A DNA stretch of 64,000 nt from Pinus tabuliformis (GCA_031772625.1 CM062815.1:916266979-916330978); one strand, 5' to 3'; positions 45,424 to 57,180 are shown, counted from the stretch's first letter. The notes: generated by a model from the letters alone, not told the origin. A program made the numbers and translations.

Positions 45424-46962
45424 ATGGAGAAAAAAGAGCACAGATCCGGTAAACCTCTAAGGACTGAACCCGAGGGCCTGGATATAACGCTGAGAGATGA
45501 GGGGGTGAAGAAAGCGTTTAAAAATGCCGGGTGCTGGAACTTTTGCAAAAAGTTACAAGGAGGGCATGCGCAGGTAACTAAAGAATTTGCACTAAACTTC
45601 ACTGGTTTAAATTCAAAGGTAGCCATGTTAGAAGTGCAGGTTTCTCCAGAAGCAATATCTGCTGTGACAGAGATCCCAAGAGGACAAGAGGAATGGTTTA
45701 AAAATTTCAAATTTGACATGAATCCTTGTAAGGAGTTTTTAAAGGATGCATATGTAAATGAAGATTTGAGTAGGGGAGTGCCCAGGAATTATGTCAAAGA
45801 ACATTATGCTCTCTTACTCACCTGCATACAAAAATATTTGACTTGTGAAGGAAGGTATAACAAGGTTTATTCTTACCATTTCAAACTACTTTTGCATTTC
45901 ACCGGGAAGGTTTCCATAGACTTACCATTTTATCTCTTCCGTAGTTTGAGTAAGATGTGTGATAAAGTTCAGCTGAGAAAAGAGGATTCTGAAACCTCTT
46001 TGTTTCATCATGGTTTGATCAAGCTGCTGGTTTTAGATGGCCTCCAAAAGATAGACAGAGACTGGAATTCTTTTATTTTTATGGCTGGATTCCAAAGCAA
46101 GACTGGACTCACTCCACAACCGGCCAGAGATTTTACAATATCTGAGCTCCAAAAAGAAGCAAGAGCTAAAAGGGTTCCAAAGTCACAACTAAGAAAACCA
46201 GTGAAGCCACTAGTCATTCAAGATCAACCTCAGCAATCAACTCAAGAAAAAGCTCATGGTAAGAAGACTATACCTGAAACAAGTACATTTGAAGCAGTCT
46301 CAAGGGTAAGAACAAGAAGTCAAATAAATAAGGAAAAAGGTAAAGTTGTAGCAGTTGAAGAGAGCCCAGTGTCCAAGGCAAATTTGAATGATTTATTACA
46401 GGCCATTGAATTCGAGCAGTCACTACCAGTCCAAATTGAATTGATGCAGTTAGAGCAAGAAGGTACCAAGAAATCCAAGGCTTCAAAAAGGCTTAAATTT
46501 GATAAGCCAGCTGAAGAATTCATTTTTAAACCTAGAAGACCTATGACAAGGAGATTCCAGCAAGTACAGGAAGCATTGCCGAGAACAGAGGAAACAGGGG
46601 AAGAGACACAAAAAGACATGGGAAAAATAGTCATTGCATCTCAAGAAGATAATATAGCAACCATACAGAGACAATTAGAGTCAGCCAAGTATGAGATTGC
46701 TAAATTGAAGAAGGCCGCTAGAAAGCATGCAGCCATACATGCAAAATATTATAAAACCTTATGGGAAGGAAATGAAGCTGTAAAAGCTCAGTTGAATTCA
46801 GTAGTTGATGGCCATGCACAGTTTCACACCTGGGCAGTACCAGCAATCAAAGAGGCTAAGTATATCAGAAGGATTAATATGCAATTGAGAGCTCGGAATA
46901 GAGCTATGAGGAAACAAATTGAAGATTTGAAGACACAACTAAGCCAGCTACCTGCAAAATGA
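45424..46962 (+). CDS. E8 U3-encoded protein, 512 aa, open
   Basis: Uninterrupted from ATG 45,424 to the stop at 46,962; eight in-frame codons precede the ATG but include no earlier ATG. The N-terminal domain (residues ~30-240) begins CWNFCKKLQGGHAQVTKEFA and has VSPEAISAVTEIPRG and LPFYLFRSLSKMC. Its pattern (bulky start, capped strands, LxxxIP) resembles the plant transposon-associated Transposase_32-like domain; this is from memory and should be tested. Residues ~240-400 are Lys/Gln/Glu-rich and probably disordered, with RRPMTRRF. Residues ~405-510 form heptads ending in IEDLKTQLSQL, a probable coiled coil. It is the only LTR ORF here that looks whole. No catalytic motif is seen; function unknown. 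Confidence 0.75.
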   Translation: MEKKEHRSGKPLRTEPEGLDITLRDEGVKKAFKNAGCWNFCKKLQGGHAQVTKEFALNFTGLNSKVAMLEVQVSPEAISAVTEIPRGQEEWFKNFKFDMNPCKEFLKDAYVNEDLSRGVPRNYVKEHYALLLTCIQKYLTCEGRYNKVYSYHFKLLLHFTGKVSIDLPFYLFRSLSKMCDKVQLRKEDSETSLFHHGLIKLLVLDGLQKIDRDWNSFIFMAGFQSKTGLTPQPARDFTISELQKEARAKRVPKSQLRKPVKPLVIQDQPQQSTQEKAHGKKTIPETSTFEAVSRVRTRSQINKEKGKVVAVEESPVSKANLNDLLQAIEFEQSLPVQIELMQLEQEGTKKSKASKRLKFDKPAEEFIFKPRRPMTRRFQQVQEALPRTEETGEETQKDMGKIVIASQEDNIATIQRQLESAKYEIAKLKKAARKHAAIHAKYYKTLWEGNEAVKAQLNSVVDGHAQFHTWAVPAIKEAKYIRRINMQLRARNRAMRKQIEDLKTQLSQLPAK

Positions 46963-47134
46963 GTTTTCTTTGCAAGAAAGGTTTTGTTTCAAATTTTTGA
47001 CAAATTTGCTTAATCTTATTTTTCTGAAGAAATATAATCCCTGTTCAACATGTGGAAAGTCGAAGGGCGTTTGTTGGCAATCAAATACTTAGTTGATAAA
47101 GATCTTGGGTCAAAGGCAAACTGTTTCAAATAAC

Positions 47135-47168
47135 TCAGCAGTTTCGTAGCGCGCTACGAAACTGCTGA
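47135..47168. repeat. 34-bp perfect palindrome after the E8 ORF
   Basis: The left arm CAGCAGTTTCGTAGCG (47,136-47,151) is followed at once by its exact inverse (47,152-47,167); one more pair (T/A) extends it. The centre is GCGCGC with no loop. It lies 173 bp after the stop codon and 676 bp before the TATA box, and its half-site is a one-base variant of the 5' motif cluster. Confidence 0.9.
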
Positions 47169-47843
47169 AGATGTTGTTTTTAACCCAAATCAAATAGTTT
47201 GAATTATAAGTAGGAAGTTTGAAAGGGAAACATCTAAAGGGTGTGCAAGACATCAGCTGGAGCGAACAACAGTCAATCAGGTCAAGACAGATGGATGTTT
47301 AAAAAGGGTTGAATATTCAAATCCAATTTTGAATTTTGGTCATAAAGCCCCTTTATCACAGTTCAAAATATATCAAACGATTTGCCTGCAAGAAATTTTT
47401 GCCTGTACACATGTTCATCAAAAAAGCTTACAACGCATCAAGGACGTGGCAGTCTTCCACATCTTGAGTAATTAAAGGCTAAAGAACATGCTTCTGTGCA
47501 TTCGAAGATTTTGGAAAAAACTGAAGCCGAGAAGCAAGGGTAACCTCCTAATATTTCTGAGCAGTTGAAAGTTTCAACATCCAAGGTCAACATGGGGCAT
47601 TAAATACCCATCTCAGCCATCTCAGCCAAACTGAAAGAGGACCAGGTGTCAAAGAACGAGGAGAAGCCATCATGCATATAATATGGAGTTAGAGTCATAG
47701 TAGATTTAGAACTCTAAAAAAGCTCCAGTCAGCACTTTATTGTATTTATTAGTTAGTTAAATAGTTGATAGGTGTCATTAGAGGTAGTTATCGAATTCCC
47801 CTCATGCTGGAGGAGGAATTTCGATCAGATAGAATAAGAATTC

Positions 47844-47851
47844 TATATATA
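47844..47851 (+). promoter_or_regulatory. E8 LTR TATA box
   Basis: TATATATA followed by GCTGAAACAACAATG, 0.88 kb after the ORF and 0.56 kb before the LTR end. As in E1 and E2, the TATA box lies downstream of the ORF. Confidence 0.6.
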
Positions 47852-48406
47852 GCTGAAACAACAATGTAACCAGGGTTGGAAAATTTTATAACACAGCTTG
47901 TATTTGGCTTATGTATAGACTCATTTCAGTAATATAACTTTGATTTTACTTCTCAGGATTCATGAAGGATTTCTTATATTCAGAATGTGTGATATGTCCT
48001 TTCCTTAGTTTTGTTTACAGTGGTATAGATGTATAATCACTCAGAACTCACTGAATGTGCTCTGATTTCCTGTATGCATTTATAAACTGTGGTCCTATAT
48101 GAATTATGTTCTGAATATCTAAATGCTGAGTGCCCTGACTTCTATGTAAGGTTGAGTTCACTGTTATGTTGAGGTGTTGTTGACTCCATAGGCCCAATGG
48201 ATAGTTGTTTAGTATGTTTCCAGCATTCATATTTGTTACAGTTGTTTCACAAGAGTTAGCCATCTTATCTTAATCAAAATCATTAACCCATCTAGAGAGA
48301 GCCCTCTCAGGTTGAGGAGGCTAAGCCTCAGCCTAAAGTAGGTTTGAAATAGTTACTTGAAGTCTTCCTGGTCTGCAGCCTTCCAGGGCTTGATTTTGAG
48401 ATAACA

Positions 48407-48411
48407 GATTG
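48407..48411. repeat. E8 target-site duplication (right)
   Basis: GATTG immediately after the E8 LTR end. Confidence 0.8.
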
Positions 48412-49423
48412 ATTAATGTTTCTTTAATGTTTTCTTTGTCATTATCAGTCTATAGTCAAAGTTAGAATATAGTTGATTAATTTTCGTTCAAAATAAAGTG
48501 TCCTAAAGTCTTCTTTTCCTTCGAAGTAGAACTGTCGTAAAGTCTTCGTTCTTATGAAAGATTGATTGATTGTATGTGCATATTTCCTTTTGTTCATATT
48601 CACATTAACAAAATAAAAAAGAAATACATGCATGTTGCATTGAAAAAGTTTGTGTGTGCTCATAGGATTAGTGTATGGAAATTGCATTAGATTGTGCTCT
48701 TTCCTCTTTGATCGAAATAAATATGATTGCTTTATCCCTAAGTAGCTAGGATTTTCATCGTTAAATTGAATGGAAATAATGCTTATCATGATATTTGTAT
48801 TCCTAGGAATTTTAGAATACATCACGTGGTGAACTTGAAAGGAAAATTCCTAAGCAAGATCAACTTAAAATTAACATCAATTTACCTAATGGAGCATTTT
48901 CATTAACGAAAACATTTAGTGGTTCTAGGCTATAGACGTGTTACGGCATCGTAAAACAAAGCAACTGTCGCTAACTTGTCTACAATACATCTTGAGTGTG
49001 ATACCTCATTCCACGTACGTGAGTATATCGTAGCTCGTCCATGTACCTTCGAGTATATGGGGTGGTGTTACAGTACGTAAAGTATATGGGAATGCTCTCA
49101 CTATGCGGTTTTGCATTAGACAATGCTTATACGGACTAGACCTCCACATACCTTCGGGTATATATGGGAGGACAACACTGGGTTGCTATCCATCCTTAGG
49201 TAACTGACTCGGTTGGCTTATACACTATGCTACACCAAACACAACATTCAGGGAGATTTCCTGCCGGTAATTCTTGGTTCGCCAGGAGGTATTCTGTAGT
49301 TCATAGTTGCTTGGTAAACCTTTTGCCTAGCTTACCCATTTTTGTTTATTTCTTTTTTGATAATAAAATTAATCAACAATTGTGGAGGAACATTAACCCT
49401 TACCCCATCATTCATGGAGAACA
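48412..49423 (+). other. E3 leader, right of the nested solo LTR
   Basis: About 1 kb non-coding leader before gag. Between 49,010 and 49,170 there are four loose copies of a GTACCTTCGAGTATATGGG-like block. No other structure seen. Confidence 0.5.
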
Positions 49424-51250
49424 GTGAGTAAACCGCCTTTCTCGCCCGAAGCTACACATATTTGGTCAAAGCGGTCTCGCTTAACTGAGTCAAGTACATC
49501 AAGAACTCCTAGTTCTTCATCTGAATTACCTGAATCATCTATTTCGGTAAGTAATAAGACTCTAGTTACTCCAACCATTTCTGGTACATCCATTTCTAAA
49601 GAAGAAGTTTCACAATTACCTGAGGACATTAGCACTGATCCTAGTGAAATAGTAACCGAAGTTGTTCAACAACAAGTTGATCCTCAACTTGAAGTTGCTC
49701 AACAAGAAATTACTTCTAAACTTGAATCAGTTCAACCAGAAGTTAATCCAGAACCTATCACAGTTCAAACAGAAGTTACATCTGAACCTGAAGTTGTTCA
49801 GGAACCTCTTTCTGAAACTGTTGTTCTTTTACCTGAACATCTGGACTTCGAATTTGAACATTCAGAAGTTGTTACTTTATCGGAAGACGATCAACCAGTT
49901 ACCCCTCAGACATCAGTAACTACTGAAACTTCAACTTTATCAACACCAAAAATATTTTACGGACCAGACGGTGAAGTTCTTCCACCTGGTTTAATTGTTG
50001 TTGAGGAAGAATTGGAAGAAGATTCTACACCTGGAACCCCATTCCACTTTGGAACTGGGCTTTATCTTTACCCTCATACTCCTCATTTTACTGCTCCATT
50101 TGATCCTGCTTATTTTCAAGTACCCGTTGATTCTTTAGGACAACTTTTGGGTCAATTAACTATGGCTGAATAACCGTCAACATCCCAGACTGTATCATCT
50201 GATGCAGCTGTGGAAGAATATTTTGTTGCAACCTCTTTGATGTTTTCTACCACACCTGAGTTGCACCTATATGGTGAATCGTCTGTCCCTGTTGGTTACC
50301 AATATTTGTCTGGAACCCACTCAGGGGTTGCTTCTACACCATGGTCATCACCCATGTCCTCAATTGGAATTCTACCTGGTTCTTCTTTAACGGGAACTCA
50401 ACAGTTTGATCCTGCATATCAATATCAAGCTGGGCAATCTAGTCAACAAAGACCTATGTATCCATTAAATACTGGATTGCCACCATATGGAGAGCAATAT
50501 GCTTATTCACCTTATCCTCCCTATGGAGGACCATCATATGGTAGTATCCCGCAGTATTTAGGTCAGCCTGGAATTTGAGTTTGTCAATGGAAACCAACAA
50601 TGCCAGTTCAACCAAGGCTTGTGTATCCAACACAACCAATGCAAACTGTGTCAGCTATTCCTACTACACCTATTGTTACTATTGTACCACAGTCACAAGT
50701 TCAAACTATTGTATCTCAATCGGTACAAATTGGTCCTTCTACCTCGCAACCACAAGTTTCAAGTCAAGAAGTTCAAGTTTCTCAGGCTGTTGTACAACAA
50801 CCACTTGTGTCAGGGGTTCAACAACCTCAGGTTAGTATACCCTTATCTGGACTAACTTAGGCATACACTGGTATAGTTTATTCACAACCTAGGCAACCTT
50901 TCATTGTTGGGCAACAACAACTGTTAAATCAACAACAGTTGTACCAACAACAACAGTTGATTCAACAACTGTGTCAGCCCCAACTTCAAAAGCCTCAATT
51001 CCAACAATTCCAACCCCAATTTGGACTTGCCCAAGAGGCTCAACCTGGGTTTGGACAGTATCAAGCTTACTAAGGTCCTAGTCAATAAGGCTTTGTAGTT
51101 TATGGAAAACCGTAGATTCAACCTAGTTATCAACAACCACCTTATGCTCGATTTGTTAAACAACAACCTTATCAAGGTTACCAAATGAAGATGCCCTATG
51201 TTGGTATGCAAAGATCTATTGCTTAGGCAATCCCATCATATCTTGGGTAT
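49424..51250 (+). pseudogene. E3 gag N-terminal low-complexity region (acidic, then Pro/Tyr- and Gln-rich)
   Basis: The first ~240 codons (to about 50,170) are acidic with Val-Gln repeats (EVVQQQVDPQLEVAQQ). Then follows a Gly/Tyr/Pro-rich segment (YAYSPYPPYGGPSYG, about 50,480-50,550) and a Gln/Val/Ser-rich segment with QQQ runs (about 50,600-51,060). Composition is like prion-type or phase-separating regions. It leads into the gag core. A few breaks. No known domain. Confidence 0.55.
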
Positions 51251-51259
51251 GCTCAACCT

Positions 51260-54200
51260 GACTTGAATCGACAGTTGCCATTTATAGCAACTTTAGAATT
51301 ACCAGATTTAAATAGGCTCACTAATGATCCAATCTTATATGCTCCTTGGTGGCTGGTGATTCCGCATAAGTTACCTTCTGACATTCTGAAATTCAATGGA
51401 AATCCTGGAGAGTACCCATCAAATAATTTCATGACCTTTGATTTGTGGTGTTCATCAAACTCCTTAAATGATGATTCCGTTAGACTCCGTCTTTTCTAAA
51501 GAACACTTACTAATCCAGCTGCTAGGTGGTACATTGAGTTACCATGAGCTTCTTTTGACAACTTTACCACTTTAGCCACCACATTTCTGACCCACTTTCA
51601 GTTACCTATCAAAAATGAGACTGGAACGAAACTCCTAACCAACTTTAAACAAACTACTGCTACCCATATATTAGATCATATTCAAGAGTGGCGTCGTCAT
51701 TGTCGAATGGTTAAGACATATGTTCCTGATCATCTTTTGGTTGAGTGGTTCATAAAATCCTTGTTCCATCAATCACCGAGGATGTGGAAAAAGGTGGAGT
51801 TATCACATAAGAGAAAGTAATTGCTCGTGCCAAATACTTGGATTTGATTTACCCACAATCTGGCACGCTCCACGACAAAATTCAAAATGCACCCTGACTA
51901 GCTTTCACTATTCCTCCTCCTCCACAATCGAGTAAGGACTCTCATGCCAACAACGGTGTGATCAGTTCTTCAATCACACAAATGGAAGGAAGACCATCTG
52001 GTCAAATTCTTGCCATTACCAATCAAACTACCAATACATTAGAAAACACTCTTGCTTCCGAAGTTAATGCTGTATCATCTGACAAAGGCAAAAATCAAAA
52101 GCAACTAGAAGGAAAGAAGAAGGGGAAAAATAAGAAGAAAAAAGATAAATCCCCTCAAGAGAAATCATCTGATTCCTCTACTTCAGTAAGGAAACCTCGT
52201 TATCCATGTTTAATCTGTAATGATGAGCATTTTACAAGAGATTGTCCACACCACTCAGAAGTCTCTAAACTTATAAAGACTTCTAGTACATCTGCAGTGT
52301 TGACTAATCTGTTTCCAAACCCTGAGACACATTTGGTTGCGACAGACCATGCTTCCACATCCCAAGTACTCATGTAATCCATCACAAAGCCATAAAACGA
52401 AGTTTTGGTGTCAACGAGAAATAAATATTATGGAAATCCACTACCATCGTCGAATAACCAGGCCACTGATCAACCTAATCCTTCGACTTCAACTTCATAA
52501 ACAAAATATTCCACCACCTATTGCACCAGAATTGACAATAAAACCACCAAAGGGAGTTGTGCATAAATCAACATTTAACCCTAGAGCTCGAGCAGCTCAA
52601 AACTATAACATAGTCAAAGATCTTTCTCAATCACTTTCTGCTATGTCGACACTCGAGGTGTTACAAGACTGTCCCTCCTAGAAGTAGGCTTTACTATCAG
52701 AAATTGGAGGATTAGACCCTATGGATTCCAATCTTGTGGTTTTTAACCATGTAGGATATACACCACAGTTACCGACGTAGTTAGCTTTCAACACATATTT
52801 CATTAAATTTGGTATTAAATGATGAATCTAGAATTTCAAAATAACCAAAAAACTCAATTCTATTGATATCATTGTAATAAAAAAATTCCAAATTTAATGA
52901 AATACGTGTTTTTCCTAATTCAAGTAAAAGCTCTCAATAAGAATGTTCACCGAACTATTATTGATGAGGAGGAATCTACTTGCATTATGTCAATGAGCTG
53001 CTGGAAAACACTTGGTTCACCGTCATTGTCATGATCACAAACCACGTTAAAATCTTTTGATGGATGAACATATACTCCTTATGGGATTTTGAGTAACCTG
53101 CAAATCGAACTAGGGGGGAAAATAGTTAGTGTTGAGGTTGAGGTAGTTGACGGACCCCTTGACTACAACATTTTATTGGGAAGGCCATGGGTGTATGCTA
53201 TGGCTGCTGTGGTTTCCACGTACTTTCGTGCTATCGCATTCCCTCATAAGGGTGGAATCATAGTTATCGATCAGCTTGCCTTCTTTGCCAATAGTTCATA
53301 GGCTATGGGAAGCATTCCATTGGTACTCAGACTCCCGCCATCACTTCAAAGTGTTGGAGTAGGTCTCTTTAAAGATCCTTCCCTAATGGGTACTTTTACA
53401 CTACCGTCATCATCTGATTTGGCGGAAGTGGCAAGAGTAGATACTTGCAACATGATTTCCTCCACCTCATCTGATTTAAGGAGGATTACCAACAATTCTG
53501 AGGTTGATAGTAATACTAAGGTTATGCCGCTAAGCCCCATTGAGCTAGCATAGCAATCAATTTTTCTGGCTTGTGAGGCAAACCCAAATCCACATTCACC
53601 AATTGTATGGGTAGACTGTTCATTAGAATATGGTACTTCTTCGGATCCTTTTTCACATATACATTCTACAGATGAAGGAATCGTCCAATCAATGATGATA
53701 GGAGAAGAACCTTGGGAAGATTATCATCATCATTCCCATCTTATAGATGACATCGAAGATTATTCAAATGAACTAAACCACCCTTCAGTTGTTGATTTCC
53801 TTTCGAATTCAGTTTTCATAGACATAGTAGAATCTGAGCGAAACCTGTCAAATATTGAAAAAACGATTTCTATTAATATTCTGACCAAGCCTAATGTTGT
53901 AGAGAACATTCATGTTGGGAAATCTTGTTCTCCATCAGAAATCGATAGTTACCGTACTCTCTTTCGTGAATTTAGAGATATATTTTCATGTTCTTATGAG
54001 GAGATGCCAGACATTGACTCTAGTATTGTTGAACATGAAATCAAAATGTACTCTGATGTCAAGCCAGTATGACATTGGCTTCGACTTGTTCATCCAAAGA
54101 AGGGTATTGCAATTAAAGAAGAAGTTGAAAAACTTTTGCATGCTGGTTTCATTTACCCAGTACCTCTTATTGACTTGGTTTCTAACATTGTTCCTGTCAT

Positions 54201-56640
54201 GAAGAAATAAGGGAAAATTTGAGTGTGCGTCGATTATAGGGATGTAAATCAGGCATGTACAAAGGACAATTATCCTACTCCTTTTATCAACCATATTATT
54301 GACGAATGTGGCAGATGCGAAATATATTCTCATTTATGGATGGTTTTTCCAGCTACAATTAAATCAATATCCGCCCACAAGACCGATCTAAAACAACTTT
54401 TATTTGTCCATGAGGCACATTCACGTATAGGAAACTCCCATTCGGTTTGAAGAATGTAGGGGCCACATTTCAGAGGGAAATGAACTTTTCCTTTGATGAC
54501 ATGAAGCACATTGTTCAACCTTACCATGACGATTTACTTGCTCATTCACGAAAGCGGACTGATCACCCGCAACATTTGAGAGCAATATTTTTACGGTGCT
54601 GACACTACAAGATATGACTCAATCCACACAAATGTGTGTTTTGTGTTGGTTCTGGTCGATTGCTTGGATTTGTAGTGTCTAGAGAGGGGATTCGACTCGA
54701 TCCATTAAAGATTTAGGCAATTCTTAATTTGCCTCCACCTTCAAATCTTTTACAGTTACAGAGACTCCAAGGGAAGGCTAAATTTCTGAGGAGGTTCATT
54801 CCTAATTATGTTGAGATGGCTAAAGGTTTTACATGTCTTTTCAAAAGGAGATAACCTTCCATTGGGATAAGGTTGCGCAAGCCTTGTTTGAAGCTCTTAA
54901 AGATACCTTGATTAGAGCTTCATTAATGTATTCTCCAAATTATCAAAATGACTATTACCTGTATCTCACCGCTACAGATACAACCATTAGCATGGTTTTA
55001 GTCCAAGAGGAAAATTGGATTGAACATTCGATTTATTATTTGAGCTGCAATCTCAATGATATAGAAAGTAAGTACTCTTATGTCGAGAAACTAGCTTTGG
55101 CAGCTGTGCAAGATGTTCAAAGATTTCGCCATTACATCCTGCTCTGGGAAACTACTGTCATTTCGGATTGCAACCCTATGACATACATTTTGTCACGTCA
55201 ATTGCTGTGGGGAAAATACTCAAAATGGATAGTCATTTTGTAGGAGTTTGATCTGGAATTCATCAAGTACAAGTCAAAGAAATCTCTAGTTTTCGCAGAG
55301 TTACTTTGTGACCTTCCCTCGACCTCCATTGATTCAACATCTGAACCATAAATTTTGAATGAGTCTCTATTTTTGATATCTTTATCTAATGCGTGTTATG
55401 GAGATATATTGATTTATCTCCAGACCCAAACTTTTTGGCCTGATACCTCTCACTCGAAACAACGACATATTCAATACCAAACCAAAGATTATTTGATCAT
55501 TGGCAACACTCTTTACCATCGTGGTGTTGCTATGATTTTACGGAAGTGCCTCACACATAAGGAAGTTGAGAAAGCATTGAATGATTTCCATTTAGGTGCC
55601 TATGGTAGACACTTATCTGGCTATGCAACCGCACAGAGAATTCTCCGTGCCGATTACTTCTGGCCAACTATATTCAAAGATTGTATTATTGCTATCAGAA
55701 GCTGTCACACATGCCGGATATATGACCAAAAAACCAGATTACCACCTATACCATTACATCTAGTCATTGTTGTTGGACCATTTGCCAAATGGGGCACTGA
55801 CTTCATGACATGTAACCCCACCTCGGTTGGGGAGCATGGGTATATTATAGTTGTCGTTGACTATTTTACCAAATGGGCTGAGGCGATGCCAACATTGAAA
55901 AATAATCGTGAAATGGCTGCTCTTTTCTTTTTTAACCATGTGGTTGCCCGGTTTGGTGTACCACAAGCCATAGTTACAAATCATGGGTCACATTTTCACA
56001 ATCACATGATGGCTGAGTTGACTGCTAAGTTAGGACTGTCACATGATAGTTCTACCCCTTATTACCCGCAAGTGAATGGACAAGTTGAGGCCATCAACAA
56101 AGTCCTGAAGTAGATGTTGCAGAGAATGATAGGGGTTCATAAGAAAAACTGGCACTTAATCTTGTACTCTGCCTTGTGGGCATATCGAACCTTGGTGAGA
56201 AATGCAACTGGATTCACACCCTTTTAGTTGGTGTATGGTTTGGAAGCAATCTTACCGATACAATGAAAAATTTCATCTCTCAAACTCACGATTGACCTGT
56301 TACCCGACACTTCTGAAGAAGAAGCATGTTTCTTGGAATTAATCCATCTGGATGAAACCTGTCGTGATGCCACATTTGCTAATGAAGTGCATAAGAAACG
56401 AATCAAGGTGTAATATGATACAAATGTCAAGCCTCGTATCTTCTGAGAAGGAGACGTGGACTTGCTTTATGATTAGGAAGTTGATAAACTTGGAGCAGGG
56501 AAATTCAAACCAATGTGGATGGGTCATTATATTGTCAAGTGTGTTCTGGAAAAAGGTGCCTATGAGTTAGTAGATTATGTTGGGATTCCATTGGCATAGC
56601 CCTGAAATGGGTTGTACCTCAAACATTACTATGCTTGATT
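51260..56640 (+). pseudogene. E3 gag core, protease, RT, RNase H, integrase
   Basis: The gag core is about 51,300-51,900. A zinc knuckle (CLICNDEHFTRDC) lies at 52,207-52,245 after a Lys-rich tract. The protease region is about 52,930-53,290, with a LLGRPWVYA segment as in E4. The pre-RT motif (FREFRDIFSCSYEEM) is near 53,960; RT about 54,060-54,760 (VDYRDVNQA; DDLLAHS near 54,530). RNase H is about 54,830-55,250. Integrase spans about 55,560-56,640, with finger, core (GTDFMTCNP, PYYPQVNGQVEA) and a C-terminal GHYIVKCV/LKHYYA end. Heavily broken (more than ten breaks). Relatives are Tat/Ogre-type elements and E4. Confidence 0.85.
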
Positions 56641-56742
56641 GAGTGTAGTAAAAATCACTGTATATATGCTTTCATTGCATGTGTGTGTGTGTAATTTTTA
56701 GAGTTTTTATCTGGTTAGTAATCCGCTTTGTATTTGTTGCAG

Positions 56743-57180
56743 ATGTCGAAGCCTTTGGAACCTTTTGTTGGTTACGCCGATGGTGCTAGTCGTAGTACGA
56801 AGAACTTGTATTTTGCAGCATGGGCTATTTAAATTCACTCCAAGTGGCGAGTTAGTGAGTTTTCAAGGGATTTGTATCGGTCGATCGACGAAAAACATCG
56901 TTGAGTATATCACGTTGATTGAACTTCTCTCTGCTGCCATTTCAATTGACATTAACTGAATCATCGTTAGGCTGGACTCGCAACTCGTTGTAATACAACT
57001 AACAAACATTTATACTGTGCGAAATCCAACAATTTTTCATATGTTCCTTAGAGTTCGTACTTTGGAAAGACATTTTGAACACATTCAATATCAACATATT
57101 TCCAGAAATCTTAACACATTAACTAATTCTCTAATGAATTATGTGTTAAATAGACATTTGTGACACATGTAAAAGTAGTA
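56743..57180 (+). pseudogene. E3 second RNase H, downstream of integrase
   Basis: Starts about 105 bp after the integrase end. Readable segments are YADGASR, SGELVSFQGICIGRSTKNIVEYITLIEL (given in part), VRLDSQLVV and a late LVR/LERHFEHI...NLNTLTNSLMNYVL block. These are the D, E, D and C-terminal blocks of an archaeal-like RNase H of the type acquired by plant Tat elements. Several breaks. Its place after integrase differs from E1 and E2. Confidence 0.7.

Larger units (their letters stand above)
44696..48406 (+). mobile_element. E8: complete 3.7-kb solo LTR with U3 ORF, nested in E3 leader
   Basis: Begins TGTTATCACTTAG, ends GAGATAACA, and is flanked by GATTG on both sides, so both edges are defined. 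Inside are a CAGTTTCGCAGCGC repeat cluster (44,944-45,010), a 512-codon ORF (45,424-46,962), a 34-bp palindrome (47,135-47,168), a TATA box (47,844-47,851) and U5. Near the end AGAGAGAGCCCTCTC then AGGCTAAG (48,296-48,333) match the same block near the end of the E1 LTR. No internal region or second LTR is present, so it is a solo LTR left by LTR-LTR recombination of an E1-like element. Confidence 0.8.

Noticed and set aside
45424-46962. Reading the 512-codon ORF as an Ogre-type ORF1 of E3
   Set aside because: It lies inside TGTTATC...ATAACA flanked by GATTG, with its own TATA box and an end block shared with the E1 LTR. A nested solo LTR explains it better.
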